Shown here piece by piece: positions 39,273-50,581 of a stretch of 64,000 nucleotides of DNA. Origin of the DNA: Lobosporangium transversale (lineage: Eukaryota; Mortierellomycota; Mortierellomycetes; Mortierellales; Mortierellaceae). The position numbers were made by a program, and so were the translations under genes. Position 1 is the first letter of the stretch. The number at the start of each line of letters is the position of its first letter. Under the pieces are notes generated by a model. The model saw nothing but the letters and a program-made list of their open reading frames with translations, ran no database searches and was not told the origin of the DNA. The stretch is taken from NCBI RefSeq assembly GCF_002105155.1, contig NW_019028989.1, positions 62,001 through 126,000 of the forward strand, in the 5' to 3' direction.

Positions 39273-39659
39273 GAAGCGCGTCAGATTTGCTCTATAGTAG
39301 ACACCTGTAAGTTGTACAGTGGCAAGTATGAAAGCGTAATCTTTACTGTTGACTGAGAACTGAATCAGCGATGGGTTCAATCGAGAGCCCTGCTAGAGTC
39401 AAGAGCCAGAGGAAGAGATGTCTCCTTGCCTGGCTTCTATCTGAAGGATCGATCACAGCCTTCCATGTCTTGAATGATGAGATGGTGATGCTTTTTTTTT
39501 TTTTTTTTTTTTTTTTTTTTCAAGTGAGAATGTATACCAATACAATTCAGTTGCGTCAGTGTTATTTTACTCATCATCATTTATTGCAGAGTAATAAGAT
39601 TGAGCAACACATCAGTAAGCGTGCAATTACCAAGCGAGACGCAAGGTGTGATATAGCAT
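36294..39659 (-). CDS. HVA22/TB2-DP1 (REEP)-like membrane-shaping protein with very long disordered tail
   Basis: Three exons inferred: 39659-39631, 39490-39347 and 39207-36294, about 1028 residues. The first ~80 residues fit the TB2/DP1/HVA22 fold of ER-tubule proteins (Yop1, REEP): ISSFKTWKAV, then LFLWLLTLAGLSIEPIADSVLS, joined over an intron to IPLYESSKVIVAGWLLLAHFYL, matching the family pattern 'S-x-KA...EP-x-AD...IP-x-Y'. The remaining ~930 residues are low-complexity, Ser/Pro/Arg/Gln-rich, with several basic clusters and no other fold I recognise. Exon 1 (29 nt) is weakly supported because its intron ends in a poly-A run before AG instead of a pyrimidine tract. If the first two exons belonged elsewhere, the rest would be an orphan. 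Confidence 0.65.
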
Positions 39660-39859
39660 TCGGTTATTAGAGAATAAAAAGTTTGGTTTCTGGAGTGTCT
39701 GTTTCAAAGTTGTTTTTTCTCCCCTCTTAAGAATAAAATCAAAGAAAAAAATTTTCGCGTTTCTCAGAAACAGCATCTGCGCGTGATTATAGGCTGCTGA
39801 TGATATTGAAAAACATTTTATTTTCATGTTTCACAGGAATGTCACTCTAACTCGCTAGT

Positions 39860-41108
39860 TCATAAAGTGAATGGGGCTGAAAGATGAGATTCAAAATCTT
39901 GGTCGTTCTCCAAGTCTCCAAAATGCTTCAATAACGAAATACGTAAGCGGTAGGTCTGTTCCTTTGGTGCATCCACCACAGTCAAAGTAGATCCTTCAGC
40001 CTTCAATATTTGACCATCCCATCCCATCACCTGGAATGCGTTGCCCTCTATTTGGTCATTCCGAGGTATATACCGAGCAACACCATTCTTGAGGATGCCA
40101 TAGCTCTTGACTTGGTAAGGATCATCTCCTTCCGCCGCTACTAAATCCAGCACCAAGACCTTGCTTGCAGTAATCATACGGAACACTATCTTCATTGCGT
40201 TTTGGATTTGAACTGGGCGGGCTAGTGCATTGGGGTCTTTAGCAGTGTCAGCATTGGGCTCAGAATTGATTCTATGACTGATGGATCCTGCGGCTTCAAC
40301 TTTTGTAGGACCCGATCCTGAATGGCCATGTTTTTTCGTAGTACTCCTGGCCCGAAGTTGGCGTCCTTGAGGATCAAACAGACGGAGCCCAAAGGTGTGA
40401 TCGAGAACATTGACTGTCTTGTAGTCACCCTGCATGCCCATATAAGGAACATGTATCGAATGCAAGTCGGCACTGCTAGTTTTGGGTTTGAAGCGGACAA
40501 ATCCAGAATAAACGACATACTTTAAAGGGTCCGTATCAGGGCCTGTGAACTTGAGGTCGACCGTGACGGAAGAACCAGGTGGGACTGTGACAGATTTCTG
40601 CGCAATTTTGGCAGAGGCTTCAGCTCGGATGTGCTGTGGCGACTTTTCGACCATCATATTCTTGTCGAAAGGTAAGAGCCCAGCTGCTGGAAGGATCTCT
40701 ACTTCGTACTCTAGAGGAGACTTCCCATTGTTGCGGATTGTGATTACTTGATTTGAGTTCATGTTAACTGTGTCATTAAGAGAGATAAAGGACGGTGTGA
40801 CCTCGACCTGACTCTTGAAAACATTCATCATGTTCAGAAGACCGGCCCCTTGCTGGGTGACTGGGGCATAGCCCTTGAATCCTGTCTGCTGCTGTCGCGG
40901 CTGGGCACTATTCTGCAAAGCAGCCTTGATGCTTTCAGCTGATCGTTCTGCATCAGGAAGGCCCTCTAAATACAGAGCAACACATCCTACTACATATGGT
41001 GTAGCCATTGAAGTGCCCGAAAGTGAAGCAAATGAGCCAAGCTATTTGTATTATACAAAATATTAAACATACTGGAGTTTCTCAATAAACAGGAAATATA
41101 ACCAAGAC

Positions 41109-41141
<33 letters not shown>

Positions 41142-43441
41142 CAAAGCTCATTTCGTTCATTTGATTACCTTGATAGGGAACGTAGACCAGATCTGGCCAC
41201 CAGGCGCTGCAATATCTGGCTTAGAATTTAATTCTGCATCAGGACCCATAGACGAAAAAGGAGACAGGAACCCACCATTGGGACTGTAAACTTTCTTTGG
41301 GCCATTACCAGCTGTCAATTTAATACCCTCAACTTCTTTTTTCTGTTCCTTGATCATCTCCAAAAGATATTCACCATCACTCAAAGTGATTGTGCTGACT
41401 GGAATCCTAGCTCCTCCTGTATCAGCCGCAAAACCATCAGATGGTACATTGTCCATGATGATCACTGCACTCGCATTGGCTAAAGCTGCGTTTGCAACCT
41501 TTTGTTTAAAGACACAATCCCCACGACGGATCAATGCAATTTTTCCTCTTAGGTCCTTCTTGATGGCTGAACATGCATCAGACTTGACCTTTCCGGATGT
41601 TCCAGGTGCAATTTGGACTAGCGTTACATTTTTGAAATCTATGTGGACATCTCCAACATACAGGATTGGACGCGATTCACCATCATTTTGTTCACCTTGT
41701 CCACCTTTTTTTGTTTTCCCTTCACCTTTTTTAGCAGGAATAAGGCTAACTGTGAAGTAGTTGCTGCTCCGAAACTCGTTTTCAGTAGAGGCAACTGTAA
41801 TCACAGAGGCAGCAACGCCTGGTGAGGATGATTCAAACAGCCCCATACGACCTTCATTGCCCATCGCTGCAACAATGATAGTACCGTTTCTAGCTAACAT
41901 GTCTGCTAGTCGAGCCTCACGATCTTGACTCCAGCCACCAGGCCCCCCAAGAGAGAGATTGATGATCTGCATACCGTCTGCAGCGGCACGAAGGAGCGCC
42001 TTCATAATCAAGTCATTGCTTGTGCCTCCTTTACAGCTGAAAACCCTGTACACGCCCAACGTAGCTGTAAGCGAAATTGTCGTTAAAGTTATTAAAGTCA
42101 GCATCAAGCAGCAATAACTAAGAGAAAAAAATCAATGGGATGAAGACATTTTTACACACATATATATTACCTTGGGGTGCTACTCCAATAAAATCAGTAT
42201 GATTGGCAGCGATAATACCGGCAACGTGGGTACCGTGACCGTCACAGTCCGTCATAGGGTCATTATCTGGACTCATCCCGTCATCTCCAACAAAGTCTAC
42301 GCCATAAGCAACCTTACACCCTGGTCCGAAGCATCCTCCTAGCGCTGGATGCTATTACAATAATGATTATTAATTTCTTGAGACAGTTTTTTTTCCGGGT
42401 TTTAAACAATGTTCAAATATTAATCAAGATTAGAATATCAGCCAAACGTACATGATAGTCAACACCAGAGTCGATGATTCCAATCTTGATACCCTTTCCA
42501 AACAACTTGAGAGAATCATGGACCGCCTTCACTCCCGTTAAATCATGTCTATAATGTAGTAAAAACATGTAAAAACATGTAAAACCAAGCAAACAAAAAA
42601 AAATAAAAATAAAAATAAAAAAAGTTTTCGATAGTAAAATTTGTTCAGAAGGGTGTATTTACTAATAAACTCATATATTATTATGAACAGTGACGTCCCT
42701 ACGTTTTAACCCAACTTACGCTTCATGCTCTTTAACTTTGCCAAATTCACGAATGGGTGACTTGATGTAATCTGGGCGATCATGAATGATCTATATAGGA
42801 CCACATTAAATATATTTTATTGGAAAAAAAAAAAAAAAAAAAAAAAAAAAAACGTAGAGTTTTTATTTTTCATATTCATTATTTGTAGTAGTAAATCGAC
42901 GTTAGTGGCAAAGCATTAGAGAAGACACCGTAAAGCGAGCGTTCCAGATTTTGCTTTCCCTAATAAGAAGCAAGAACAAACAATCAAACAAAAACAAACA
43001 AACAAACGAGCAAAAAAGAATGCTTACAACTGGCTCCACAAGTTTGATTCCTGGGATTTGATCCAAAATCTCCTTCAAGACGCTCTCATCCCGGACAGAT
43101 ACGGAGACCGCGTTCAGAGCATCCCAAAACTCATACCTTAAAGTAATTCCTGGATGTTGCTTCACCATTTCGGAAAATTGAGAGTGCTGATCGAATCGAT
43201 CATGAAAATCAATCCAATAAGCATTCTCAATAGCATTTTCGACCGTACCCGAGGATCGGATGACGGGCTCCTGATACTGTGGATGGTGGTGTTTATAACC
43301 CCCGATAGTGCTACCTCTATCAGAAATTATTTTGATGTGGTCAAGGACATTTGAGAATCGTTGAGCAGTGGTGAGCGATGGGAGATAGTAAGGAAGTAAG
43401 ATTGCTGCTGCTATGGAGAGGATATAATTAGAGGGTTTCAT
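39860..43441 (-). CDS. Secreted subtilisin-like serine protease with PA domain
   Basis: Peptidase family S8, probably secreted or vacuolar. Six exons with matching phases: 43441-43028, 42790-42720, 42548-42452, 42351-42171, 42064-41169 and 41041-39860, giving 946 residues. [20 protein letters not shown] is a signal peptide. A propeptide-like region follows, up to about residue 140. The catalytic triad is complete: Asp188 ([11 protein letters not shown]), His233 ([11 protein letters not shown]) and Ser564 ([10 protein letters not shown]). A PA (protease-associated) domain is inserted between His and Ser (YVGDVHIDF...[29 protein letters not shown]), as in the fungal large subtilases and bacterial Vpr type. 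The C-terminal ~380 residues look like Fn3-type beta sandwiches. All active-site motifs lie in separate exons, and the frames agree, so the gene looks functional. Confidence 0.92.
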
Positions 43442-43475
43442 CGCGCATGTGGCGACTGAAAGGACAGGATTAAGG

Positions 43476-43506
<31 letters not shown>

Positions 43507-44079
43507 CGATTTCTACGTTATACAAGAGTCAATAGACGGTTAAGAAGGAGAAAGAAGTGAACAAAAACCCCCTGATAGAGTTGTATGGAACAAGCAATAT
43601 ATAGCCATCCCTTCGTGAGGTAGTGGGTAATACAAGAGAAGGACTCAATTCACCAAACAAGCCCGATAAGAGCCCTGTGATCCCATTCGTTGCCGCTGTT
43701 TTTTTGACCGACGTATTTCCAACGGTCACTTGTAAAGGACATTTTTATCGGGATGAACACGAACCCTTCGAATTGAAATGATGGTGAGATTGATGCAAGC
43801 GTTCCATATTCTAACCTGTGCTCTTTTCTATTTCTTAACTCTTTTTATTTTTTTTTGTTTTTGTTTTACTTCTTAACCATACTATCCAGTAATAACGACA
43901 TCGAGTATCACTTCTAGCCTAGTGATAATGGAAACTTCAAGGGGTACTATTTATTTAATTTCAGCAATCGTGTTGTGTAAAGCAGGGTCCACCCTTTTTT
44001 TATTTTAACTGTAGGCGGTACGTTATTAGGGTCTTTGGAAGATATAAAGCAATATATCGTGATGTTCTTCTTCCTTCCT
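43442..44079. other. Intergenic: subtilase promoter and Dicer-like 3' end
   Basis: No gene recognised. A poly-A run of about 36 nt lies at 43470-43505 just upstream of the protease start. The 43830-43870 stretch is T-rich. Confidence 0.5.
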
Positions 44080-46011
44080 TTAAAAATCATATTCCGACAT
44101 TGGTGGAAACATCAAAGGCACCAGTGTCTTCATGAACACCATGCTTGGTTCATCTACGTCAAAGTCCGAATCTACCAGCACTGCACCTATCAACGCTTCC
44201 ATTGTATCTGTAAACAACTTTGGAAACTTCATATTTCTCGAGTTCAAGTATACATCGCCTTTGGCCCCGATCAGCTCATTAATACGCGTAATCTCAGAGT
44301 CAACAATGGTTCTCTTTGAATCTTTGATAAACTTGTAAAGCTCAAGTCGATAGAATAATCTTCCAGCAATGTTACTTGTGATCATTTCATTTATCTTATT
44401 GCTGACCCGTCCCTGATCCTCCTCATCCATACATCGCATCCAATATAGGGTCACGAACAAACTCATCGCCGCGTTGCCTAAATACCCAAAGCGATCGAAA
44501 CTAATTGACGTGGGTGTGAAGACGTTTTGGAGGATTAACTTGTTTTTAAAGGTATAGCCGATGATAGTCTCGATGTCCTTTATATCCTGATCGTCTAAAG
44601 TCATCAATGGCGCCGATAGCTTGAGGGAGTGTGGGAAATGGGACATGGAATTTTTCGCAAAGGCTTTGCTTAAATCCTTCCATTGAATGATCTCTGGAAA
44701 AACATCATCTCCAATCAAGTCTTTCGCTATCCACAAGGCAAAATCGAGACCCCCTACAAATAAAGCCTCAGCTAAGGTTTGCGCAAAAAAACGCTCTACT
44801 CGAATACCCGAGTTCAAGAATGCTAGGCCAGAGATATCTTTGAACCGATCGACTAAAGCCTCAGACCTGAGATAATTCTCTCGTCGCTTAAGCAATAAAC
44901 TTCTTTTATTGTCAGGCGTAACAACAAAGCCCTCAACTGCCAGCAAGAACCTTAATGTTGATAACCCACAGACATTACGGGCCCGGGGGGAAACCCTGGC
45001 AACAACCGTTTGCCTCAATGACATTCCACGGACTAGGTCAAGTTTCATGCACAGAAGTAGTATGGCGTGACAAATTGCCAAGCCCTGCTCTTTGAATATG
45101 TCTGATACAACTTTGACAGAATCTGTTTGCAATCGCATATGCATCTCACATGTAAAGGCGGGTACGTCGCGAACGAGCGATTCCTTGACTTTAAAATAAA
45201 ATGGATTGGGTGGGAGAGAATGTGAATCCATGAATAAGAGGAGGAAGCTTCTTGCTTGTAGAAACAAAAGAAAAGCATTGACCCCGTGGACATCAATTGT
45301 AATTGCCAACAGTCTCATGGTTGCTTCGATCTCCTCTGACATTTCAGAGCCATTGTTCATGATGATACTTTTTGCTGCGTCCCTATGATGTTCCAAGCCA
45401 GAACCATCTTTGCCTTTGTGAGGCGTCTGTATATCCATTTTTACAGAAGTTGGTTGCAAGTTATCGTCAAGTGCACCGAGTTCGTACAATCGTTTGCAGA
45501 CTTTAACTGCAAGAAGAAGTTTGCCCAAGGGCTTAGTACGATGTGGGCCTGACCAAAGGCTCTGAAAAGGTGCTCCAGCAGGAAGATGTACCTGTACTAT
45601 CCATGCGTTGGCTTCGTCGGGGGCCGGGGAAAAGTTGAAATGAGGCTCGGTGACCGTTGACTGTGGAGCTGAAGTAGGAGTGGTTAAAGAAGCAGAAAGT
45701 ACAGAAGAATTGGCTAGAAATGAGTAGTATCTCTTCAGGACAGCCAATCCGGTATACAATGTCAAGCGAGCACCAGTGCTGGGAACAACGAATGAATCGT
45801 CAATATAATCGGCAGTGGTGGGATTAGCAGAGGCATTATTCAAGGAATAGATTGCAGTGTCTGTTTCATTATTCGACGATGAGGAAGTGGAGCCAGTATT
45901 GAAAGTTGCCATGCTTGCTTCAGTAATATCAGTAGCGGCATCGACACTTGTGCGTGTCTTCTTGTAATAATCAGCAAAATGTTGATGTTCAATCATTCTT
46001 TTCTGCGACAT
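44080..46011 (-). CDS. Helicase-less Dicer-like protein with altered RNase III sites
   Basis: Single exon, 643 residues from the ATG at 46011 (a further in-frame ATG at 46128 would add 39). The N-terminal third matches the Dicer dimerisation (dsRNA-binding) domain: ARLTLYTGLAVLKRYYS, then VHLPAGAPFQSLWSGPHRTK and AVKVCKRLYELGALDDNLQP. The C-terminal part carries two RNase III-like segments. In the last one the signature that normally reads 'LEFLGDA' appears as FGYLGNAAM, so the metal-binding Glu and Asp are replaced by Gly and Asn. The second half, PKLFTDTMEALIGAV, keeps its Asp and Glu. In the first RNase III region the signature is hardly recognisable (LSTLRFLLAVEGF; TLAEALFVGGLDFAL). No DEAD/helicase sequence lies upstream: RIF1 ends 258 bp away on the same strand. 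It is probably a catalytically impaired Dicer paralogue, yet the frame is intact over 640 codons. Confidence 0.75.
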   Translation of the reverse strand: MSQKRMIEHQHFADYYKKTRTSVDAATDITEASMATFNTGSTSSSSNNETDTAIYSLNNASANPTTADYIDDSFVVPSTGARLTLYTGLAVLKRYYSFLANSSVLSASLTTPTSAPQSTVTEPHFNFSPAPDEANAWIVQVHLPAGAPFQSLWSGPHRTKPLGKLLLAVKVCKRLYELGALDDNLQPTSVKMDIQTPHKGKDGSGLEHHRDAAKSIIMNNGSEMSEEIEATMRLLAITIDVHGVNAFLLFLQARSFLLLFMDSHSLPPNPFYFKVKESLVRDVPAFTCEMHMRLQTDSVKVVSDIFKEQGLAICHAILLLCMKLDLVRGMSLRQTVVARVSPRARNVCGLSTLRFLLAVEGFVVTPDNKRSLLLKRRENYLRSEALVDRFKDISGLAFLNSGIRVERFFAQTLAEALFVGGLDFALWIAKDLIGDDVFPEIIQWKDLSKAFAKNSMSHFPHSLKLSAPLMTLDDQDIKDIETIIGYTFKNKLILQNVFTPTSISFDRFGYLGNAAMSLFVTLYWMRCMDEEDQGRVSNKINEMITSNIAGRLFYRLELYKFIKDSKRTIVDSEITRINELIGAKGDVYLNSRNMKFPKLFTDTMEALIGAVLVDSDFDVDEPSMVFMKTLVPLMFPPMSEYDF

Positions 46012-46269
46012 TACTTCAAGGAAGAACAAGCCCAAACAAAACAACTCTCTGCATAATATTATGAACGCACGTGGACTGGAATAATCTTTTATTTGAATAA
46101 ACATTTGACACAAAATATTTTTACCCATCTAAAAGTGGAGACGGGCGTTAGACCGACGAGCCCATATAAGATGAAGGAAAGCTGTGTAGCTTGGCGATAT
46201 CCATGCCACTTATAGGTGATAAAGCAATGTTTTTAATTCTTGCGATAGGAAGTCATTGACTGTGGAGCA

Positions 46270-47977
46270 TTAACTAATGCCTTTAGTTGATAGCTCCATA
46301 AAGATTGCCAAGGCTTGATGGGAGGGGTCCTCTAATGCTGTCCCGGTGACTGACTTGCTTGTCGCCTGCCAGCATTTGAGAATGAACTCGAACGGTGATA
46401 ACGTAGTACCATCTCTTGAGTCCTCAAGTTGAGAAAGTACAACCCCATCGCTTGTTTGTGGCGTCGATTCAGACATAGGATGGGTGGCATCATTGGTACC
46501 ACCATGAATCTTTTCTCGAACTTGGTATCGAGCAGACACAAGCGACTCGACTGAAAAGATGTCAACAATGCAAGTAAGAAAATAATGTACAATGTCTGCT
46601 CGAACAATGTATCCAACTGATTCTTTATCAAGATCCAACAGTGCAGTCTTCTCAGGGTCACAATCCGGCCATTCTCCAGGGATGAGTGTTTCCGGATCGC
46701 ACTGTGACACTTTTTCAGCAAAAATTAACAATGACAGAGCACAGTCTGTTTCAGGAGCCGTTCTCACATCTAGTATAAGCATTGAGGAGATTATTACTCG
46801 TTAGGCTACCTTTCTTGTATCCTCTGGTTATTGGAAAGTCAGATGCTGATCAATCCCTATACAAGACCATACCATTCTCTTGTAGAGTACTATAATGGAT
46901 AGCTTTCACAATGCTCTCCCAAGCTCTCGTACACCGCTGCGTAATTAGAGGTAGTCCTGTCAGTTCAAGTTCCAACCAGTCTTCATTTGCCGCTTTCTGA
47001 ATCTTGTGTTGTAGCGCAATGGTTCTGTAAACGCATTCTAAACAGTTATCCAGTAACTCTGTACGCACCCAAGATGCTTCTGTGAAGCCCAGGCCCGAAA
47101 ACGTGATAGTACCAGGTACTATACTTTGACGTTCCTCCACAAGGTCTATTAAAGAGTGGAATACACTGTTAACCATCAACGAAATAGATAGTTCTTTTGG
47201 AGCTTGAATATTACAATGGCAAATGTCAACACCATACATTGACCACCAGAATTGGAGATTAATGCCACAATAAGCTTAAGGGCCAGATCACGGATATTCT
47301 CAGAGTCATCCTCGATTGCAAGCCTCAATTGAGGAAAGAGGGCTTGATTTGCGTGCTATACGAAGTACAAAGCAAGGAAAGTCCGTTAGAGATTGAATTT
47401 TTTTGACCTCAGGTTAATGATACTGAGATTCTCAAAGCATATCACCATACCTTCGGCAGCTTGGAGCCAAGGGCATAAATAAGCGAAACCCAGGAGCTAG
47501 CGCACGTTACTCGGACGCGATTGTTTTTTTCGTTCAAAAAGCTGACATGAGGAGGAGTAATAATGGTGGATATTAGTTTTCAAATAAGCTTTTTTTTTTT
47601 TTTTTTTTTTTTTTGAAGCAAAGATGTCAAGTGAGTGAAAAAACTGTGAACAAACTTACCAATCTGTGAGTGGGACGAGTATTAATTTAAGGATCTTCTC
47701 ATCCCTGATATGCCCATCGATAGCAAAGCTATAGATGAGCCGACTACAAAAAGTCCATAGAATACAAGCATAACATTGCATCAGATGCTTCTGAAGTTAA
47801 TACAACGCTAACTTGGATAAATAAATAAAAAAATAAAAAATAAAAATAAAAAGAATTCATGAGGTTCATCTTACGTCCATGCTTGGAATGCAGCCACCTT
47901 AATATTGGTCTTCGTGGGCGATGTTGAGTTGAAACATTTCTATGAGTGATAAATACGTCGAGATCAAAGAATTGTAT

Positions 47978-48022
<45 letters not shown>

Positions 48023-49475
48023 AAGAAAGAAAGAAATAAAGAAAGAGTCAGTATCATTCAGCAATGCGCCAATGCGGAGCGCCAGCTCTATTGATTAAAT
48101 TACCTCTGCCATCTTAAGCATGGAGCTAAGCGCGGAGCTTTTTCTTAGATCCTTTCCTAATAATGTGACCAGGGCTCCCCATACAGTGATAGCATAGACC
48201 TCTAGGGTTATAGGAGAAGTACCCAAATGTTATTCAAACAAGATTCATTGAAAAAAAAAAAAATAAAAAAAATAAAAAGATAAAAAAAAGGGCCCTAGTC
48301 TTACCATTATTATCATTCAGGAACCGTTCTGCCAAAATCTCAAGGAATTCTGTGCCAAAGTCCTTCATGAACGCTTTAGCTGCCTGTATCCGCTTCGCGT
48401 ATTCTTTTTCAATCAATTTGGGGATTGCCATCGTCAGCAGCCCCAGCGCCTTTGACCGAATGCAAGGAATGACCGATATTACTTTCATTAGCACGGGGAA
48501 GAGCCATGCTTGGACTGTCGCTACAATTTTGTACGGATACTGTGCAAACACAGAACATAGGCCCCCCAAGCACTCGCAGGTGATGCTCGGTGATTCAAAG
48601 CGGGGATTCAGGTTGCTCAAGAAAGTTTGAATCATTCGTGGGAGGAAAGGAAGCAATAAGCTTGAGGGGGCCCCGGTGGATGCAAGGGTACAGATAGCCA
48701 AACAACAGGTTTGCTCCTCGCTCGTCACGTTGATCAGATGTAAGATCTGTGTAAGCAGGGACTCGGTTTCCCCCTGAGTAAACGTGGCAGCGACCAAGTG
48801 GTCGGAAAGGAAATAGTCCATGCACCTGAGTGCTGCCTGGACTAGACTTGGAGGATTGCTCAAATCCATATCCCTCATGAAATGCCTTGCGAATGCTCGC
48901 ATAGAATCTGCGGCTTCGCTTAGGTACAAAGGGATTTTATTATTCTGATTGGAGTCGGCTCGCAACTTCAGGTAAGCTGACGAGCGTACCTGAGCGTCCC
49001 CGGACTCCAACGACACAAGGGCTGCCTCCACGCAGATGCCATCCTCCGAATGGTTGCCGCGCGTTGGAGCTGGCGCTTTGAGGACACCTTTCAATTTGTT
49101 GGCCTGCGCTGTTCTTGGGCTCGACAGCTGAGGCTCCTGTTTCTCAAGAGAGAATGTGACGCCTCTCTTGGGAGCGGCTTCTTCAGCTGCAACCTGGGCG
49201 TCGTAGGCTGGTCCCGTCGCCACCTCTGTGGAGACTACATCAGCCACCGATAGCCGACGGCTCTTGGAAGAGGATGTCTGCTCTGGCATCGTGCTTTCAA
49301 GCTTCCTCTTTCTGCTCGTAGATGGGTCCAGCTGTGTGGATGAATCTGAATCCACTGTCGCTCCTTCATTTTCTCCAGTATTATCAGTCGCCGCTAGCCG
49401 CCGGCTCTTGGATGCGGAGGCTTGTTCCAACATCGTGCTCTCCGACTTTCTTTTCATACTTGTGGATGTATTCAT
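46270..49475 (-). CDS. RIF1: Rif1-like telomere and replication-timing factor
   Basis: Rif1 recruits protein phosphatase 1 to chromatin to set replication timing and limit telomere and break processing. Exons read: 49475-48305, 48201-48104, 47939-47875, 47743-47660, 47541-47451, 47355 to about 47238, about 47190-46873, and 46769-46270. The join between the sixth and seventh exon could not be placed with confidence (candidate introns of about 40-65 nt), so a small frame lesion there is possible. The N-terminus has two related KRKxEST...SKSRRL modules and a PP1-docking RVxF-type motif, KRGVTFSLEK. It is followed by KGVLKAP and a long alpha-helical repeat region (VQAALRCMDYFLSDHLVAATF; ICTLASTGAPSSLLLPFLPRM), as in the Rif1_N domain. 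At roughly 820 residues it is short for the family. Confidence 0.68.
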
Positions 49476-50242
49476 GGTATTTGGGGTGTATACGTGTTTG
49501 AAGGAAAAGAAAAAATGTGTAAAAGTTGCTTAGAGTTTAAAAGGAAAAAGCTTATGAGAAAGGAATTGAGTGAGAGGAAAGAAAAGAGAAGAAAAGTGCG
49601 TTACAGAGACTTTGGACGGTATATTTATACCCAAAAGAAGGAAGAGAGTGAAGCCTATGAAGCCACCGAGTACCTTGGTCTTTGTACGTTCAGTAAAGAG
49701 TTTATTTCCTAAACAGTGGCAAAAAAAGTCTAAAATCAACACCCGAGTACCTTGATGCTTTTTGAAAGGAAAGGGATGAGGATTACTGATAAGGGAAAAC
49801 AGCGTAATGCATCATCCATCCATCTGTGACATATTCAAAAAGAAGAAGAATAAATGTTCACCAGCATGAAGCTTGACCAGCTTCTGATGCACAGCAGGAG
49901 AGTAAATCAACCAAAGTTTATGTTGTATCTTCAGAATGACACTTTCAAAACCAAAGACCGTCTGTGTACACTTCTTGCTTTTTCTGGCCATTTTGGGACG
50001 GTGATATCATCAATAAAAAGAAAAATATATAACAACTTGATACAATTTTATGTATTAAAATATTATAGTATTAAATAGAATATAATATCTGTTTAATCAC
50101 TAACGCTTTATCTTTACATTTGTTACCCAATCACTCGCTCGATAAGTGATCCCAAGTTCTTTCTCCAAAGTAGAAATGTAAGCAAAAAAAATAAATAAAG
50201 GGAACTCTATACATTAGAATAAGTAAGGATTCAAATCAAGAG
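49476..50242. other. Intergenic, RIF1 upstream side
   Basis: About 770 bp without a recognisable gene, A-rich on the plus strand near 49500-49610. It includes the RIF1 promoter. Confidence 0.45.
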
Positions 50243-50581
50243 ATGTCGCCCACTGTCACTTGGGCGACTATGATTGGTGAGTTTGACTCCGCAAATGTGA
50301 AACAAACATTAACTGATCTTTCAACGCGTCTGCTTTATTTGAAAGCGACAAGACGTGCCATAATCGACATCAACCACGAGCTGCGAACATGTGACGACCC
50401 TGATAATAGCCGCGTAAACGCTTTTTTTTTTTTTTTTTTTTTTTTTTCATTTATTTATTTATTGTTGTTATTTCTTAAAATAAAAGGAATAAATCAAATC
50501 CTCGATTCAACGAATGAGGGCGGAAATGGACAACATGCTCTGGCACATATTGAGTATACTCAAGTAATCATTAAGCGCTAA
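50243..50581 (+). CDS. Doubtful small gene or element fragment
   Basis: The frame starts MSPTVTWATMIGEFDSANVK and stays protein-like to NHELRTCDDPDNSR at 50413, where a GTAAAC donor could begin an intron holding a T run. Coding-like sequence resumes after the T run in the same frame (ILDSTNEGGNGQHALAHIEY) up to a TAA at 50581. The unspliced frame is 112 residues and contains a poly-Phe stretch from the T run, so splicing is likelier than read-through, but no acceptor is clearly right. I recognise no family. It lies on the flank of a TE-rich interval and may be a transposon remnant. Confidence 0.3.
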   Translation: MSPTVTWATMIGEFDSANVKQTLTDLSTRLLYLKATRRAIIDINHELRTCDDPDNSRVNAFFFFFFFFSFIYLLLLFLKIKGINQILDSTNEGGNGQHALAHIEYTQVIIKR

